Below are positions 52,768 through 64,000 of a stretch of DNA of 64,000 nucleotides, piece by piece; positions within the stretch are counted from its first letter, which is position 1, and each line of letters starts with the position of its first letter. Made by a program: the position numbers and the translations under genes. The notes under the pieces were generated by a model. The model was not told the origin of the DNA and did no database searches. It saw only the letters and a list, made by a program, of their open reading frames with translations. The stretch comes from UBA4479 sp963974935 (GTDB lineage: Bacteria > Pseudomonadota > Alphaproteobacteria > Rhodospirillales > Casp-alpha2). The stretch is from NCBI GenBank assembly GCA_963974935.1, contig CAXBEV010000002.1, positions 62,001 to 126,000 on the forward strand. The letters run 5' to 3'.

Positions 52768-54006
52768 TTAGCTGTCGCGTGCGTCTTCAATCACTTTGCC
52801 GTCGTTAGGCAGACTATCAGGCGCGACAAACTCAACCAAGCCTTTGAGTTTACAAACATTTTGGATGGTCTGCGTGAGCGCATCTTTGAGTGCATCGCCG
52901 CCTTTCACCGTGGCGCATTTGACGGTCAGCGCATCTTTTCCATCCAATTGTGTCACAATTGCCCGAATACGTGAAATTTCGGGATGACGACGTGCAATCT
53001 CGGCGATCTGTGCCGGATGCACGAACATCCCCTTTACCTTGGTCGTCTGATCCGCACGCCCCATCCAGCCTTTCAGGCGCATGTTGCTACGACCGCATGG
53101 GCTTTGCCCGACCATCACCGCTGATAAATCACCCGTAGCAAAACGAATCAACGGGTAGCCGGTCCTGAGCGGCGTCACCACGACTTCGCCGACCTCACCG
53201 TCCGGCACAGGTTCACCGGTGCCGGGGCGGACCACTTCGACGATGATGTTTTCGCTGACGACCAAACCCTCGCGGGCCGACGTCTCGTAGGCGATGGCAC
53301 CCAAATCCGCAGATGCATAAGCTTGGCCGCAATGTACGCCATAGGATTCGATGGCAGCGCGCAAATCCGGCAGCAATCCCTCGCCGCCAACGCAGGCGTT
53401 CCTGAGACTGGACACATCCTTGCCCATCTCATCTGCTTTTTCCAAAATAATCCGCAAGAAGCTAGGTGTGCCGGTATAAGCCGTCGGCTTAATGTCGTGG
53501 ATCGCCTGCACCTGTAATTCCGTGTTACCGATGCCGGCTGGGAAGACCGCGCATCCGATGGCCTGTGCGCCCGCTTCCATCATCACGCCTGCGGGTGTGA
53601 AGTGATAAGCAAACGTATTGTGCACGATGTCGCCTTTACGCATACCACTGGCATACAGGGCGCGCGCCGTATTCCACCAATCAGCGCCGAAGCCTTCCGC
53701 ATCATAGGTTGGCCCAGGTGATTGAAAGATGCGCAACAATTGACCTGGCGGTAGCGTCGTCAGCCCACCCAAGGGATTGCCAGCAGATTGGATATCCACA
53801 AGCGCCGACTTGCGCGTCACCGGCAACGCTGCCAAGGCAGCACGGTCGGCAATGGATGAGGGGTCAATGTCTTTGAACAACGTCTGATAATATGGCGCGT
53901 CGGCCGAGACGGCTGCTAGGTAACCCGGCAACGCGTTGAACAACGCCGCCTCGCGCTCAGCCGGATCTCGGACTTCGAGATCGTCATAAAAATCTGCCGA
54001 TGTCAT
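52768..54006 (-). CDS. Phenylacetate-CoA ligase family protein with degenerate P-loop
   Basis: The 412-aa adenylate-forming enzyme has the PaaK family layout, including GDIVHNTFAYHFTPAGVMMEAG, TAYTGTPSFLRIILEKA, the GGEGLLPDLR segment and a C-terminal KVKGMFVHPAQIAE. The usual Ser/Thr/Gly-rich ATP loop (SSGTTG in PaaK) reads FQSPGPTYDAEG. This variant may mark a subfamily found beside Liv-type transporters. The start is taken at the ATG (54006), with a GTG one codon earlier as alternative. Last gene of the liv cluster. Confidence 0.82.
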   Translation of the reverse strand: MTSADFYDDLEVRDPAEREAALFNALPGYLAAVSADAPYYQTLFKDIDPSSIADRAALAALPVTRKSALVDIQSAGNPLGGLTTLPPGQLLRIFQSPGPTYDAEGFGADWWNTARALYASGMRKGDIVHNTFAYHFTPAGVMMEAGAQAIGCAVFPAGIGNTELQVQAIHDIKPTAYTGTPSFLRIILEKADEMGKDVSSLRNACVGGEGLLPDLRAAIESYGVHCGQAYASADLGAIAYETSAREGLVVSENIIVEVVRPGTGEPVPDGEVGEVVVTPLRTGYPLIRFATGDLSAVMVGQSPCGRSNMRLKGWMGRADQTTKVKGMFVHPAQIAEIARRHPEISRIRAIVTQLDGKDALTVKCATVKGGDALKDALTQTIQNVCKLKGLVEFVAPDSLPNDGKVIEDARDS

Positions 54007-54009
54007 CAC

Positions 54010-54864
54010 TTAACCGAGCCAGCGCTTACGCCGACGATAGTGTTTTACGTCGCGAAAACTTTTCCGGCCCGCAGTCGATATACCCAGATAGAATTCCTTC
54101 ACGTCCTCATTTTCGCGTAACGAAGACGCCGGGCCGTCCATGACGACGCGTCCGTTTTCCAGAATATAGCCGTACTCTGCATAGCGCAGCGCGATGTTGG
54201 TGTTTTGCTCAGCCAACAAAATGCTCACGCCTTCGCGCTTGTTCAGTTGTGAGACGATCTCGAAGATTTCCTCAACCAATTGTGGCGCCAAGCCCATCGA
54301 TGGCTCGTCCAACAAGATCATCTTCGGGTTCGACATCAACGCACGCCCAATCGCGCACATCTGTTGCTCGCCGCCAGACGTATAGCCGGCCTGCGATGTG
54401 CGGCGCTCACGAAGGCGGGGAAAATAATTATAGACTTTTTCCAAGCTCTCATTGATGGCGGCTTTGCCGTCCGCGCGCGTGAATGCGCCGGTCATCAGGT
54501 TTTCTTCAATAGTCAGATGCTCGAAACAGTGCCGGCCTTCCATGACTTGCACCACGCCACGCTTGACCAATTCGTTCGGGCTCAGAGATTCAATTTTATC
54601 CCCGTTGTAGATGATCGAGCCTTTCGTCACCTCGCCACGTTCGGCATGCAGAAGATTGGAAATAGCCTTCAAGGTCGTCGTCTTACCTGCCCCATTGGCG
54701 CCCAAAATTGCCACAACGCCGCCCTTCGGCACCTCAAGGGAAACACCCTTCAGGACCAAAATGACGTGGTCGTAAATCACTTCGATGTTGTTGACGGCAA
54801 GGAGGTTGCCGGCGCCCTCTGGGGCGCCGGCGGTATCCTCGACCTTTTTAGCGGTCGTACTCAT
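54010..54864 (-). CDS. livF: Branched-chain-type ABC transporter ATP-binding protein LivF
   Basis: The 284-aa ATPase has Walker A LGANGAGKTTTLK, the signature YTSGGEQQMCAIGRA and Walker B MILLDEPSMGLAP. The LivF-type MEGRHCFEHLTIEENLMTG segment is clear. A basic C-terminal tail (KHYRRRKRWLG) is longer than in typical LivF. Its ATG overlaps the binding-protein stop by one base. Confidence 0.93.
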   Translation of the reverse strand: MSTTAKKVEDTAGAPEGAGNLLAVNNIEVIYDHVILVLKGVSLEVPKGGVVAILGANGAGKTTTLKAISNLLHAERGEVTKGSIIYNGDKIESLSPNELVKRGVVQVMEGRHCFEHLTIEENLMTGAFTRADGKAAINESLEKVYNYFPRLRERRTSQAGYTSGGEQQMCAIGRALMSNPKMILLDEPSMGLAPQLVEEIFEIVSQLNKREGVSILLAEQNTNIALRYAEYGYILENGRVVMDGPASSLRENEDVKEFYLGISTAGRKSFRDVKHYRRRKRWLG

Positions 54865-56183
54865 TAGTTACAGCTACGCGGCGTGATGCTGTTTTCTTTC
54901 GCGTAGTTCGCCGAGTCTTCTGCGATCAGCGGCTGGATGATATCGGCATCCGGCTCATAGAACCCGGTTACGAAGCTCCATTTCTTGGCCTTCGCATCCC
55001 ACTGCTGCAGCGCGACCTTACCTGGGCCCTGGTGGTTCTCGCAGGTGATCTTCACAGGATACGTGAAGCCTTCGAGACCTAGAACAGCAAGCCGCTTGGC
55101 GTCCACATTCAACGCTTCGAAGCCGTCACGAACTTGCTCTCCGGTCGGCTCTTTGGTGTTGTGCATACGCATTCCGGTGCGGATAGCTTCGGCAGACCAC
55201 ATCGCGGCCACGACGCCCCGGTTGTAGAGCACTTCGCCGATGCGATCACGATCACCACCGCCGTTGCCGGCGTCATAGACATAGGACTTGATGTCGTCAT
55301 GAGCGCGGAAATTATCACCCGCAGCATGGAACGCACCGGAAAGATACCCGTCCGCATCCAAGCCCGCAGGCAACACGTCGTTTTCAGAACCAGACCACCA
55401 AACGCCGATGAAATGATCCATCGGGAAGCGGATTGAAGCTGCTTCTTTGACGGCGACCTGGTTCATCACGCCCCAGCCCCACATCATCACCCAGTCCGGG
55501 CGCTCGCGACGGACCTGAAGCCAAGTTGCCTTTTGTTCCTGACCCGGGTGGTCAACGGCGAGCAGCATCAACTCGAAGCCATGCTTTTTAGCGGCTTCTT
55601 CGAGGGTGCGAATCGGCTCTTTACCGTAAGCCGAGTTATGATAGACGAGCGCAATCTTTTTGCCCTTCAACTTGTCCATCCCGCCTTCTTTTTCGCCGAT
55701 GTATTTCACGAATACACTGGCCTGGTCCCAATACGTGGCTGGGAAGTTAAAGATGTAGGGGAAGACTTTACCGTTGGCAGCCGAGGTGCGGCCATAACCC
55801 ATCGAGAAGACAGGAATTTTATCCTCGGTTGCTTTTGGGATTAGCTGATAGGTGATACCGGTCGACAGCGGCTGGTACACCAGCGCGCCCGAAGGCTCGG
55901 TGCCTTTGGTATTTTCATAGCACTCAACACCTTGCTTGGTGTTGTAAGCGGTCTCGCACTCAAGGTACTTGATCTTGACGCCTTCAATGCCGCCGTCACG
56001 TGCGTTGAGCATTTTCCAGTAGTCGCCATAACCATTGGCGAACGGAATGCCGTTTGGCGCGTAAGGACCAGTACGGTAAACCGTCGCCGGAACAACAAGT
56101 TCGTAAGCTTGTGCGGCTGCGGACATCAGCGGCAATGCCACTGCGGTTGCAGCCAAAACTTTTGTCAGAAACTTGGCTTTCAT
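54864..56183 (-). CDS. Periplasmic substrate-binding protein of a Liv-type ABC transporter
   Basis: The 439-aa protein has a signal peptide (cleavage near AAAQA, about residue 26) and a type I periplasmic-binding fold: TGPYAPNGIPFANGYGDYW, GVKIKYLECETAYNTKQGVE and KIALVYHNSAYGKEP. A GGGAGG precedes the ATG. The substrate is not predictable; neighbouring acyl-CoA ligases suggest an aromatic or aliphatic acid rather than leucine. Confidence 0.92.
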   Translation of the reverse strand: MKAKFLTKVLAATAVALPLMSAAAQAYELVVPATVYRTGPYAPNGIPFANGYGDYWKMLNARDGGIEGVKIKYLECETAYNTKQGVECYENTKGTEPSGALVYQPLSTGITYQLIPKATEDKIPVFSMGYGRTSAANGKVFPYIFNFPATYWDQASVFVKYIGEKEGGMDKLKGKKIALVYHNSAYGKEPIRTLEEAAKKHGFELMLLAVDHPGQEQKATWLQVRRERPDWVMMWGWGVMNQVAVKEAASIRFPMDHFIGVWWSGSENDVLPAGLDADGYLSGAFHAAGDNFRAHDDIKSYVYDAGNGGGDRDRIGEVLYNRGVVAAMWSAEAIRTGMRMHNTKEPTGEQVRDGFEALNVDAKRLAVLGLEGFTYPVKITCENHQGPGKVALQQWDAKAKKWSFVTGFYEPDADIIQPLIAEDSANYAKENSITPRSCN

Positions 56184-56287
56184 ATTTGCCTCCCTTTTTC
56201 GAGGTTATTTTGACGACTTGTGTCGTCTGTTAATCCCTTGGATGGGGCCCATGCTAACCGGAACCTCTACCGATTAATAGGGGTCGG

Positions 56288-57364
56288 TCAGTATGGGAAT
56301 GGCCAGCGCCGCAGCTTCTCCTTGAGAATTTGCCACAGCCTTGCCAAACCGTGCGGCTCGACGATCAGGAATAAAATGATCAAAGCGCCCAAAAGCATCA
56401 CTTCGCCATGCTTCGCCGCGCCGACGGCTAAACCAAAACCGTCGACCAGGATAGTTTTCATCGTAATCGGCAGCAGCACCATAAATGCCGCCCCCAGGAA
56501 AGGCCCTAGGATACTGCCGAGACCGCCGATGATGACGATGAACAGAACGAAGAACGACTGGAAGATGTCGAATGCCTCGGTCGGCTCCGCCGACCCGAGC
56601 CACACACTAAAATACAGCGCACCGGCGACACCGATGTAAAACGAACTCACCGCGAACGCGGTCAACTTGGCTTCGAGCGGGCGGATACCTATCAACTCGG
56701 CGGCGATATCCATGTCGCGGATTGCCATCCAGTTACGCCCGATACGACCGCGCACGAGATTTTTAGCCGCCCATGCAAACACGACGACAAAGCTCAAACA
56801 GAACAAATACCGCGCCGCCGGATGCGCCTCAGCGCCGGTCACCAAAATTCCGAACACCTCGCGCGGCGGCGATACGATCATGCCGGTCGGGCTGTAGTTA
56901 TAAAACCAGCCCACCTTGTTAAACAGCCAGACCAAGAAAAACTGCGCCGCCAACGTCGCGACCGCCAGATAAAAGCCTTTGATCCGCAACGACGGCAAAC
57001 CGAAAAACACCCCGACTGCAGCCGTGATAAACCCCGACATCACGATCACAACAATGAAGTTCAGATCTGGAAACATGGTAACGAGCTTGTAAGACGCATA
57101 CGCGCCCACCGCCATAAAGCCACCGGTACCCAGCGACACCTGTCCGCAATAGCCGGTCAAAATATTCAGCCCGAGCGCCGCCATTACGTAGACCAAGAAA
57201 TGGATAAGAATCGCGTTGGCCCAATAATCGTCGATGATGAATGGAATCACCCCGAACGCGACGATCAAAATGGCGCCGATGAAGAACCGGTCCTGCAGGA
57301 TCGGAAAGATCGCTTCGTCAGCATTATAGCTGGTCTTAAACTGGCCGGCTTCACGATAAAACAT
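56288..57364 (-). CDS. livM: Branched-chain-type ABC transporter permease LivM
   Basis: The 358-aa permease has about eight to ten helices and the LivM pattern GLNILTGYCGQVSLGTGGFMAVGAY shortened here to its core LNILTGYCGQVSLG, plus ELIGIRPLEAKLTAFAVSSF and GGLGSILGPFLGA. It pairs with LivH. It lies 6 bp downstream of livH and 104 bp upstream of the binding-protein gene. Confidence 0.95.
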   Translation of the reverse strand: MFYREAGQFKTSYNADEAIFPILQDRFFIGAILIVAFGVIPFIIDDYWANAILIHFLVYVMAALGLNILTGYCGQVSLGTGGFMAVGAYASYKLVTMFPDLNFIVVIVMSGFITAAVGVFFGLPSLRIKGFYLAVATLAAQFFLVWLFNKVGWFYNYSPTGMIVSPPREVFGILVTGAEAHPAARYLFCLSFVVVFAWAAKNLVRGRIGRNWMAIRDMDIAAELIGIRPLEAKLTAFAVSSFYIGVAGALYFSVWLGSAEPTEAFDIFQSFFVLFIVIIGGLGSILGPFLGAAFMVLLPITMKTILVDGFGLAVGAAKHGEVMLLGALIILFLIVEPHGLARLWQILKEKLRRWPFPY

Positions 57365-57370
57365 GACGCG

Positions 57371-58294
57371 TCACACCCTCTCGATAATTTTTTCGCCGAA
57401 CAGCCCTTGCGGCCTGAACAGCAGGAACGCGAGCGCCAGCATATAGGCGAACCAGTTTTCAATGGCGCCACCGATAAACGGGCCTGCGTAAATTTCTGCA
57501 ACTTTCTCGCCGACGCCGATGATCAATCCGCCGACGATTGCACCCGGCACCGACGTGAACCCACCTAAAATCAGCACCGGCAACGCCTTGAGTGCGATCA
57601 ATGACAACGAGAACTGAATGCCCGATTTAGAGCCCCACATGATTCCCGCCACCAACGCGACGAAGCCCGACACCGACCACACGATCACCCAGATCATGCG
57701 CAATGAAATACCGACGCTGAGTGCCGCTTGGTGATCATCCGCCACCGCCCGCAAGGCGCGCCCGATACGGGTCTTTTGGAAAAAAATCGCAAGCACGATC
57801 ACAAGCGCTGCCGCAATCAACGCGGCCACAACCTCAAGCTTTTCAACATACAAATTGTAGTTATCCAACAAATAGTCGGACGCACCGGACGGCAGCCCGA
57901 CATCCAGCGGCTTCACATCCGAGCCGAACAGCGTATCGCCCAGGCCTTCCATGAAGTACGCGAGGCCAATGGTAGCCATGAACAAAATAATCGGCTCTTG
58001 ATTGACCAAATGGCGCAACACCATAAGTTCGACAAGCCACGCCACGATCACCATCACCCCCATGGTCGCGATGATGCCGAGCCACACCGGCAACGCGAAA
58101 CCGAACAGTTCATAAAACCAGCCGTCGGTTGAGATGAAATCGTAAAGCGCCAAGCCCGCGAACAGCGCAAACACGCCCTGCGCGAAGTTAAATACCCCCG
58201 ACGCCTTGAAGATCAAGACGAAGCCGAGCGCGACCAAAGAGTACATCACCCCGGCCATCAAGCCGCTGATCACCGTCTCCAGAAAAAACATCAT
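57371..58294 (-). CDS. livH: Branched-chain-type ABC transporter permease LivH
   Basis: The 307-aa permease has the LivH pattern GVMYSLVALGFVLIFKASGV at the N-terminus, the RALRAVADDHQAALSVGI loop and VLILGGFTSVPGAIVGGLI near the C-terminus. It forms the membrane channel with LivM. It lies 18 bp downstream of livG. Confidence 0.96.
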   Translation of the reverse strand: MMFFLETVISGLMAGVMYSLVALGFVLIFKASGVFNFAQGVFALFAGLALYDFISTDGWFYELFGFALPVWLGIIATMGVMVIVAWLVELMVLRHLVNQEPIILFMATIGLAYFMEGLGDTLFGSDVKPLDVGLPSGASDYLLDNYNLYVEKLEVVAALIAAALVIVLAIFFQKTRIGRALRAVADDHQAALSVGISLRMIWVIVWSVSGFVALVAGIMWGSKSGIQFSLSLIALKALPVLILGGFTSVPGAIVGGLIIGVGEKVAEIYAGPFIGGAIENWFAYMLALAFLLFRPQGLFGEKIIERV

Positions 58295-58312
58295 GGCCTG
58301 TGCCGCTCCGTT

Positions 58313-59137
58313 CTATGCTTCTGCGTCGTCATGGGAAACGCCAAGATAGGCGTCGATGACGTCTTGGTTGCCCCGCACTTCATCGGGCGTGCCCTCGGCC
58401 AGCTTTCGGCCATAATCCAGCACCACGACCCGGTCTGAGATATCCATGACCACGCCCATATCGTGTTCAATCAACACGATGGTGGTGCCGAACTCGTCAT
58501 TCACATCCAAGATAAAACGACACATATCCTGCTTTTCTTCGATGTTCATGCCGGCCATCGGTTCGTCTAACAGTAACAAGTCAGGCTCAGCGGCGAGCGC
58601 ACGGCCTAACTCAACCCGCTTTTGCAGGCCGTAAGGTAATTTACCGACCGGCGTTTTGCGGATCGCTTCAATTTCCAAAAAGTCGATCACCCGCTCGACC
58701 ACCTCACGGTGCTCGGCTTCTTCTTTAGCAGCGGGGCCGAAATGCAGGGCTTGCAAAAAGATATTGGTACTCATCTTCGTGTTGCGCCCGGTCATGATGT
58801 TGTCGAGCGTCGACATCCCTTTGAACAGCGCGATGTTTTGGAAGGTCCGGGCAATACCGGTGCGCGCCGCCACGCTTGGCCGCACTTGGCGGCGGGTTTC
58901 ACCCTTAAAGGTGATCGTGCCCTCTTGCGGATGATAGAACCCGTTGATGCAGTTCAGCATTGAGCTTTTGCCGGCCCCGTTTGGACCGATAATCGCAAAG
59001 ACCTCGTGCTCGTTCACCGAAAAACTAATGTTCTGAAGTGCTTTGACGCCACCGAACGACAACGAAATATTATCGACGGCCAAGATCGTGTCGCCAATGT
59101 CTCGCTGCGGAGCTGATTGCGTCATTGGATCCGTCAT
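58313..59137 (-). CDS. livG: Branched-chain-type ABC transporter ATP-binding protein LivG
   Basis: The 274-aa ATPase has Walker A IGPNGAGKSSMLN, the LivG-type GIARTFQNIALFKGMSTLDN, a variant signature LPYGLQKRVELGRA and Walker B LLLLDEPMAGMNIEE. The start at 59137 has GAGG upstream; the longer reading would overlap the acyl-CoA synthetase end. It lies 10 bp downstream of that gene. Confidence 0.94.
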   Translation of the reverse strand: MTDPMTQSAPQRDIGDTILAVDNISLSFGGVKALQNISFSVNEHEVFAIIGPNGAGKSSMLNCINGFYHPQEGTITFKGETRRQVRPSVAARTGIARTFQNIALFKGMSTLDNIMTGRNTKMSTNIFLQALHFGPAAKEEAEHREVVERVIDFLEIEAIRKTPVGKLPYGLQKRVELGRALAAEPDLLLLDEPMAGMNIEEKQDMCRFILDVNDEFGTTIVLIEHDMGVVMDISDRVVVLDYGRKLAEGTPDEVRGNQDVIDAYLGVSHDDAEA

Positions 59138-59147
59138 CGGGTATGCC

Positions 59148-61115
59148 TCATTCCGCTGCTTGGCGTGGGGCAGCATCGAAAACCGCTGCCTCTCGAATTT
59201 TCACATCCGCTTTAATCGTGCCGGTGCGGCCGTCTTCAAACGTCACGGTGGCCTCGACCGGACATACATCCACGCCGGAATACAGCGCCTCAATCAGCTC
59301 ACCATAACGCTCGGCAATGGTGTTACGGCGCACCTTGCGAGTCCGCGTCAGTTCACCATCATCGGCATCAAGCAGCTTGTGCAAAATCAAGAACCGTCGG
59401 ATTTGCGAACCGGACAGCATTTTGTCTTCGGACAAGTCTTTATTCACCTGATCGACGCAATCTGCGATCAGGTCATAAACCTCGCTCCGCATCGCCAGAT
59501 CGGTGTAGCCCGAATAGGCAAGGCCCTTCCGCTCCGCCCAGTTGCCGACGGCTTCCAAATCAATGTTAATAAAAGCTGCGGCATAGTCGCGGTCATGACC
59601 AAAGGCCACAGCCTCTGTCACGTACGGGAAGAATTTGAGTTTGTTCTCAAGATACTTGGGCGCGAACATGGTACCGCTTTTGAGTTTGCCGACATCCTTG
59701 GCGCGATCAATGATCTTGAGGTGCCCGTCAGCGTCCATAAAGCCGACATCACCGGTCATCACCCAACCGTCTTCGGTTTTGGTTTCTCGCGTTGCTTCGT
59801 CGTTTTTGTAATACGCGACGAACACCCCCGGGCCTTTGAACAGCACTTCGCCGTTGTCTGCAATCTTAAGCTCTACGTCCGTCGCCGGCGGGCCGACGGT
59901 ATCGGGCTTCACATCGCCATCTTTTTGCATACAGATAAACACCGATGCCTCGGTCGAGCCGTACAACTGCTTAATATTGACGCCGAGACCGCGATAAAAA
60001 TCGAAGATATCCGGGCCAATGGCTTCACCCGCCGTATACGCCAACCGAAATCTGGAAAAGCCCAACTCGTTTTTCAGCGGACCATAGATCAACACTTCAC
60101 CAAGGGCATAAACCAAGCGATCTATGATGCCGACCGATTTACCATCCAACAGGTCCGGCCCGACCCGGTCGGCATGCGCCATAAAGAACTTATAAAGCTC
60201 GCGGTTCAGCCAACTCGCGTCTTCCATCCGAATCGCGACCTGCGTCAGAATGGTTTCGAAAATCCGAGGGGGTGCGAAGAAATACGTCGGCCCAATTTCT
60301 TTGAGATCGGTCATCACCGTATCGGCGCTTTCCGGGCAACTGACGCAAAAACCTGCGACGTAGGACTGACTGTACGAGAAAATATTGTCGCCGACCCATG
60401 CCATCGGAAGGTACGCCAGCACTTCATCGCGTTCGTTCAGATTGTCCCACTCAACACCGTTGCGAGCAGTCTTGATCAAATTATCGAAGCTGAGCATTAC
60501 GCCCTTGGCGCGGCCGGTGGTACCCGACGTGTACAACATGATTGCGATGTCTTCGCCGCTGCCCTTTGCCGCTTCGGCTTCAAACCAGCCTGGGTTTTCT
60601 GCCAGGAACGCACGGCCCGCATCCATCAAGTCGGCGAGCGAGCGAACGAACGGCTGGTCATAATGACGCATGCCGCGCTCGTCCTTGTGGATGATTTCCT
60701 TCAAGAACGGACAACGATCCATCACTTCGAGCAACTTATCAGTTTGTTCTTGATCTTCGACGATGGCGTATTTTACTTCGGCGTGCTCAAGCACGTACTG
60801 CATTTCTTCAGCAACTGCGTCTTGGTACATCGGCACCGGCTTGCCGCCCAGCGCTTGCGCTGCGGTCATCGCCCAATACAGCTGTGGCCGATTGTCACCG
60901 ACGATGGCCAAGCTGTCGCCGCGTTCAAACCCAAATAATTTCAGGCCCGCCGCCATGGCCGCGATCTCGTCTTTCATTTCAGACCAAGACCACGATTGCC
61001 AAATGCCGAGATCTTTCTCGCGCACGGCCGGACGCGCACTGAACTTGCGCGCATTTTCAAGCAACAACTTTGGAAACGTGTCGACGGAGTCCAAACTCCG
61101 ACTATCGCGACCCAT
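59148..61115 (-). CDS. AMP-dependent long-chain acyl-CoA synthetase
   Basis: The 655-aa adenylate-forming enzyme has the P-loop MLYTSGTTGRAKGVMLSF near residue 192, a YGSTEA motif, GWVMTGDVGFMDADGHLKII and the C-terminal catalytic-lysine region TRTRKVRRNTI. Long-chain fatty acyl-CoA ligases share this layout; the true acyl group is unknown. It opens the operon acyl-CoA synthetase-livG-livH-livM-binding protein-livF-paaK, suggesting import and CoA-activation of an organic acid. Confidence 0.9.
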   Translation of the reverse strand: MGRDSRSLDSVDTFPKLLLENARKFSARPAVREKDLGIWQSWSWSEMKDEIAAMAAGLKLFGFERGDSLAIVGDNRPQLYWAMTAAQALGGKPVPMYQDAVAEEMQYVLEHAEVKYAIVEDQEQTDKLLEVMDRCPFLKEIIHKDERGMRHYDQPFVRSLADLMDAGRAFLAENPGWFEAEAAKGSGEDIAIMLYTSGTTGRAKGVMLSFDNLIKTARNGVEWDNLNERDEVLAYLPMAWVGDNIFSYSQSYVAGFCVSCPESADTVMTDLKEIGPTYFFAPPRIFETILTQVAIRMEDASWLNRELYKFFMAHADRVGPDLLDGKSVGIIDRLVYALGEVLIYGPLKNELGFSRFRLAYTAGEAIGPDIFDFYRGLGVNIKQLYGSTEASVFICMQKDGDVKPDTVGPPATDVELKIADNGEVLFKGPGVFVAYYKNDEATRETKTEDGWVMTGDVGFMDADGHLKIIDRAKDVGKLKSGTMFAPKYLENKLKFFPYVTEAVAFGHDRDYAAAFINIDLEAVGNWAERKGLAYSGYTDLAMRSEVYDLIADCVDQVNKDLSEDKMLSGSQIRRFLILHKLLDADDGELTRTRKVRRNTIAERYGELIEALYSGVDVCPVEATVTFEDGRTGTIKADVKIREAAVFDAAPRQAAE

Positions 61116-61365
61116 TGTGTTTTCTCCCCATGCACACCCGATCTTTTTTTGCCGGGTCCGAATTTATTCTTGTGCACCAAGAGGTTTGCAAAACTGCCTT
61201 CCTTCCACAAGCGAAAAGATACATCTGATCGCAAACCATCTCACGCGCCTGTGCATGCGTCTGTAAATGGTCGCGTCTATGGCATGGACAAAGCCGTGAA
61301 AATGTGGAGATTCCTTTGATAATTAATCCCCGCTTTCCGCACACATGGCCCAGGAGGACAATACC
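61116..61365. other. Divergent promoter region between acyl-CoA synthetase and acnA
   Basis: A 250-bp interval that must hold the promoters of the minus-strand liv operon and of acnA. No strong inverted repeat was seen. An AGGAGG ribosome-binding site for acnA is at 61352-61357. Confidence 0.5.

Positions 61366-64000
<2,635 letters not shown>

Noticed and set aside
59043..60938. 631-codon plus-strand reading frame opposite the acyl-CoA synthetase
   Set aside because: Shadow of a well-supported gene; the length comes from the codon bias of the coding strand.

Overview
This 64-kb window looks like an ordinary chromosomal stretch from an alphaproteobacterium, most likely a member of the Rhodospirillales or a close relative. 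That placement is inferred from gene content and order: mdh-sucC-sucD, sdhCDAB, ffh-rpsP-rimM-trmD-rplS, a full cytochrome c maturation (ccmABCDEFGHI) operon, dapF-mtaB-ftsY, and mch-mcl2 genes of the ethylmalonyl-CoA/methylmalyl-CoA branch. I saw no rRNA, tRNA, insertion sequence, prophage or CRISPR array. Coding density is high and most genes are on the minus strand.

Layout. 1-3.2 kb: mdh, sucC, sucD (minus), closed by a strong terminator. 3.4-5.7 kb: an ArsJ organoarsenical exporter and its dedicated GAPDH, an arsenate-detoxification pair set among TCA genes. 5.9-9.5 kb: zapE, a COG4091 SAF-domain dehydrogenase, a PaiB-type flavoprotein and a small DUF6494 gene. 9.5-12.9 kb: sdhCDAB. 12.9-13.7 kb: a gene-free interval with DnaA-box-like 9-mers and a dense run of hairpins. 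13.7-20.5 kb: mch and mcl2, pdxY, a response regulator, asd, lrgAB and a higBA toxin-antitoxin module. 20.5-28.4 kb: leuB, leuD, a DUF1684 gene and leuC, then rplS, trmD, rimM, rpsP and ffh. 28.7-32.8 kb (plus): a 4Fe-4S protein, dapF, mtaB, ftsY and a NIPSNAP protein.

32.8-39.9 kb is a tight minus-strand operon: ydbH-ynbE-ydbL (the envelope lipid-bridge genes) runs through overlapping stop/start codons into a 69-aa orphan, an amidase, a lone MlaF-type ABC ATPase and a D-cysteine desulfhydrase-family enzyme. 40-44.2 kb holds envelope and unknown proteins, a Nudix hydrolase and a chemoreceptor-like protein that lacks a recognisable signalling tip. 44.2-52.5 kb: pgk and the ccm operon. 52.5-52.8 kb carries four consecutive hairpins with C-rich loops and a terminator, a candidate small RNA or leader. 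52.8-61.1 kb: a branched-chain-type ABC transporter (livG-H-M-K-F) flanked by two acyl-CoA ligases. 61.4 kb to the end: acnA, cut by the window edge.

Metabolically the window holds four TCA enzymes (aconitase, succinyl-CoA ligase, succinate dehydrogenase, malate dehydrogenase) alongside leucine, lysine/threonine and pyridoxal metabolism, the protein-targeting GTPases Ffh and FtsY, and respiratory cytochrome assembly. The points most worth following up are the C-loop RNA candidate, the structured gap upstream of sdhC, the extended ydbH operon, the ArsJ pair without a nearby arsR, and the probably leaderless higBA promoter. All functional calls come from recognising protein motifs by eye; no database search was run.
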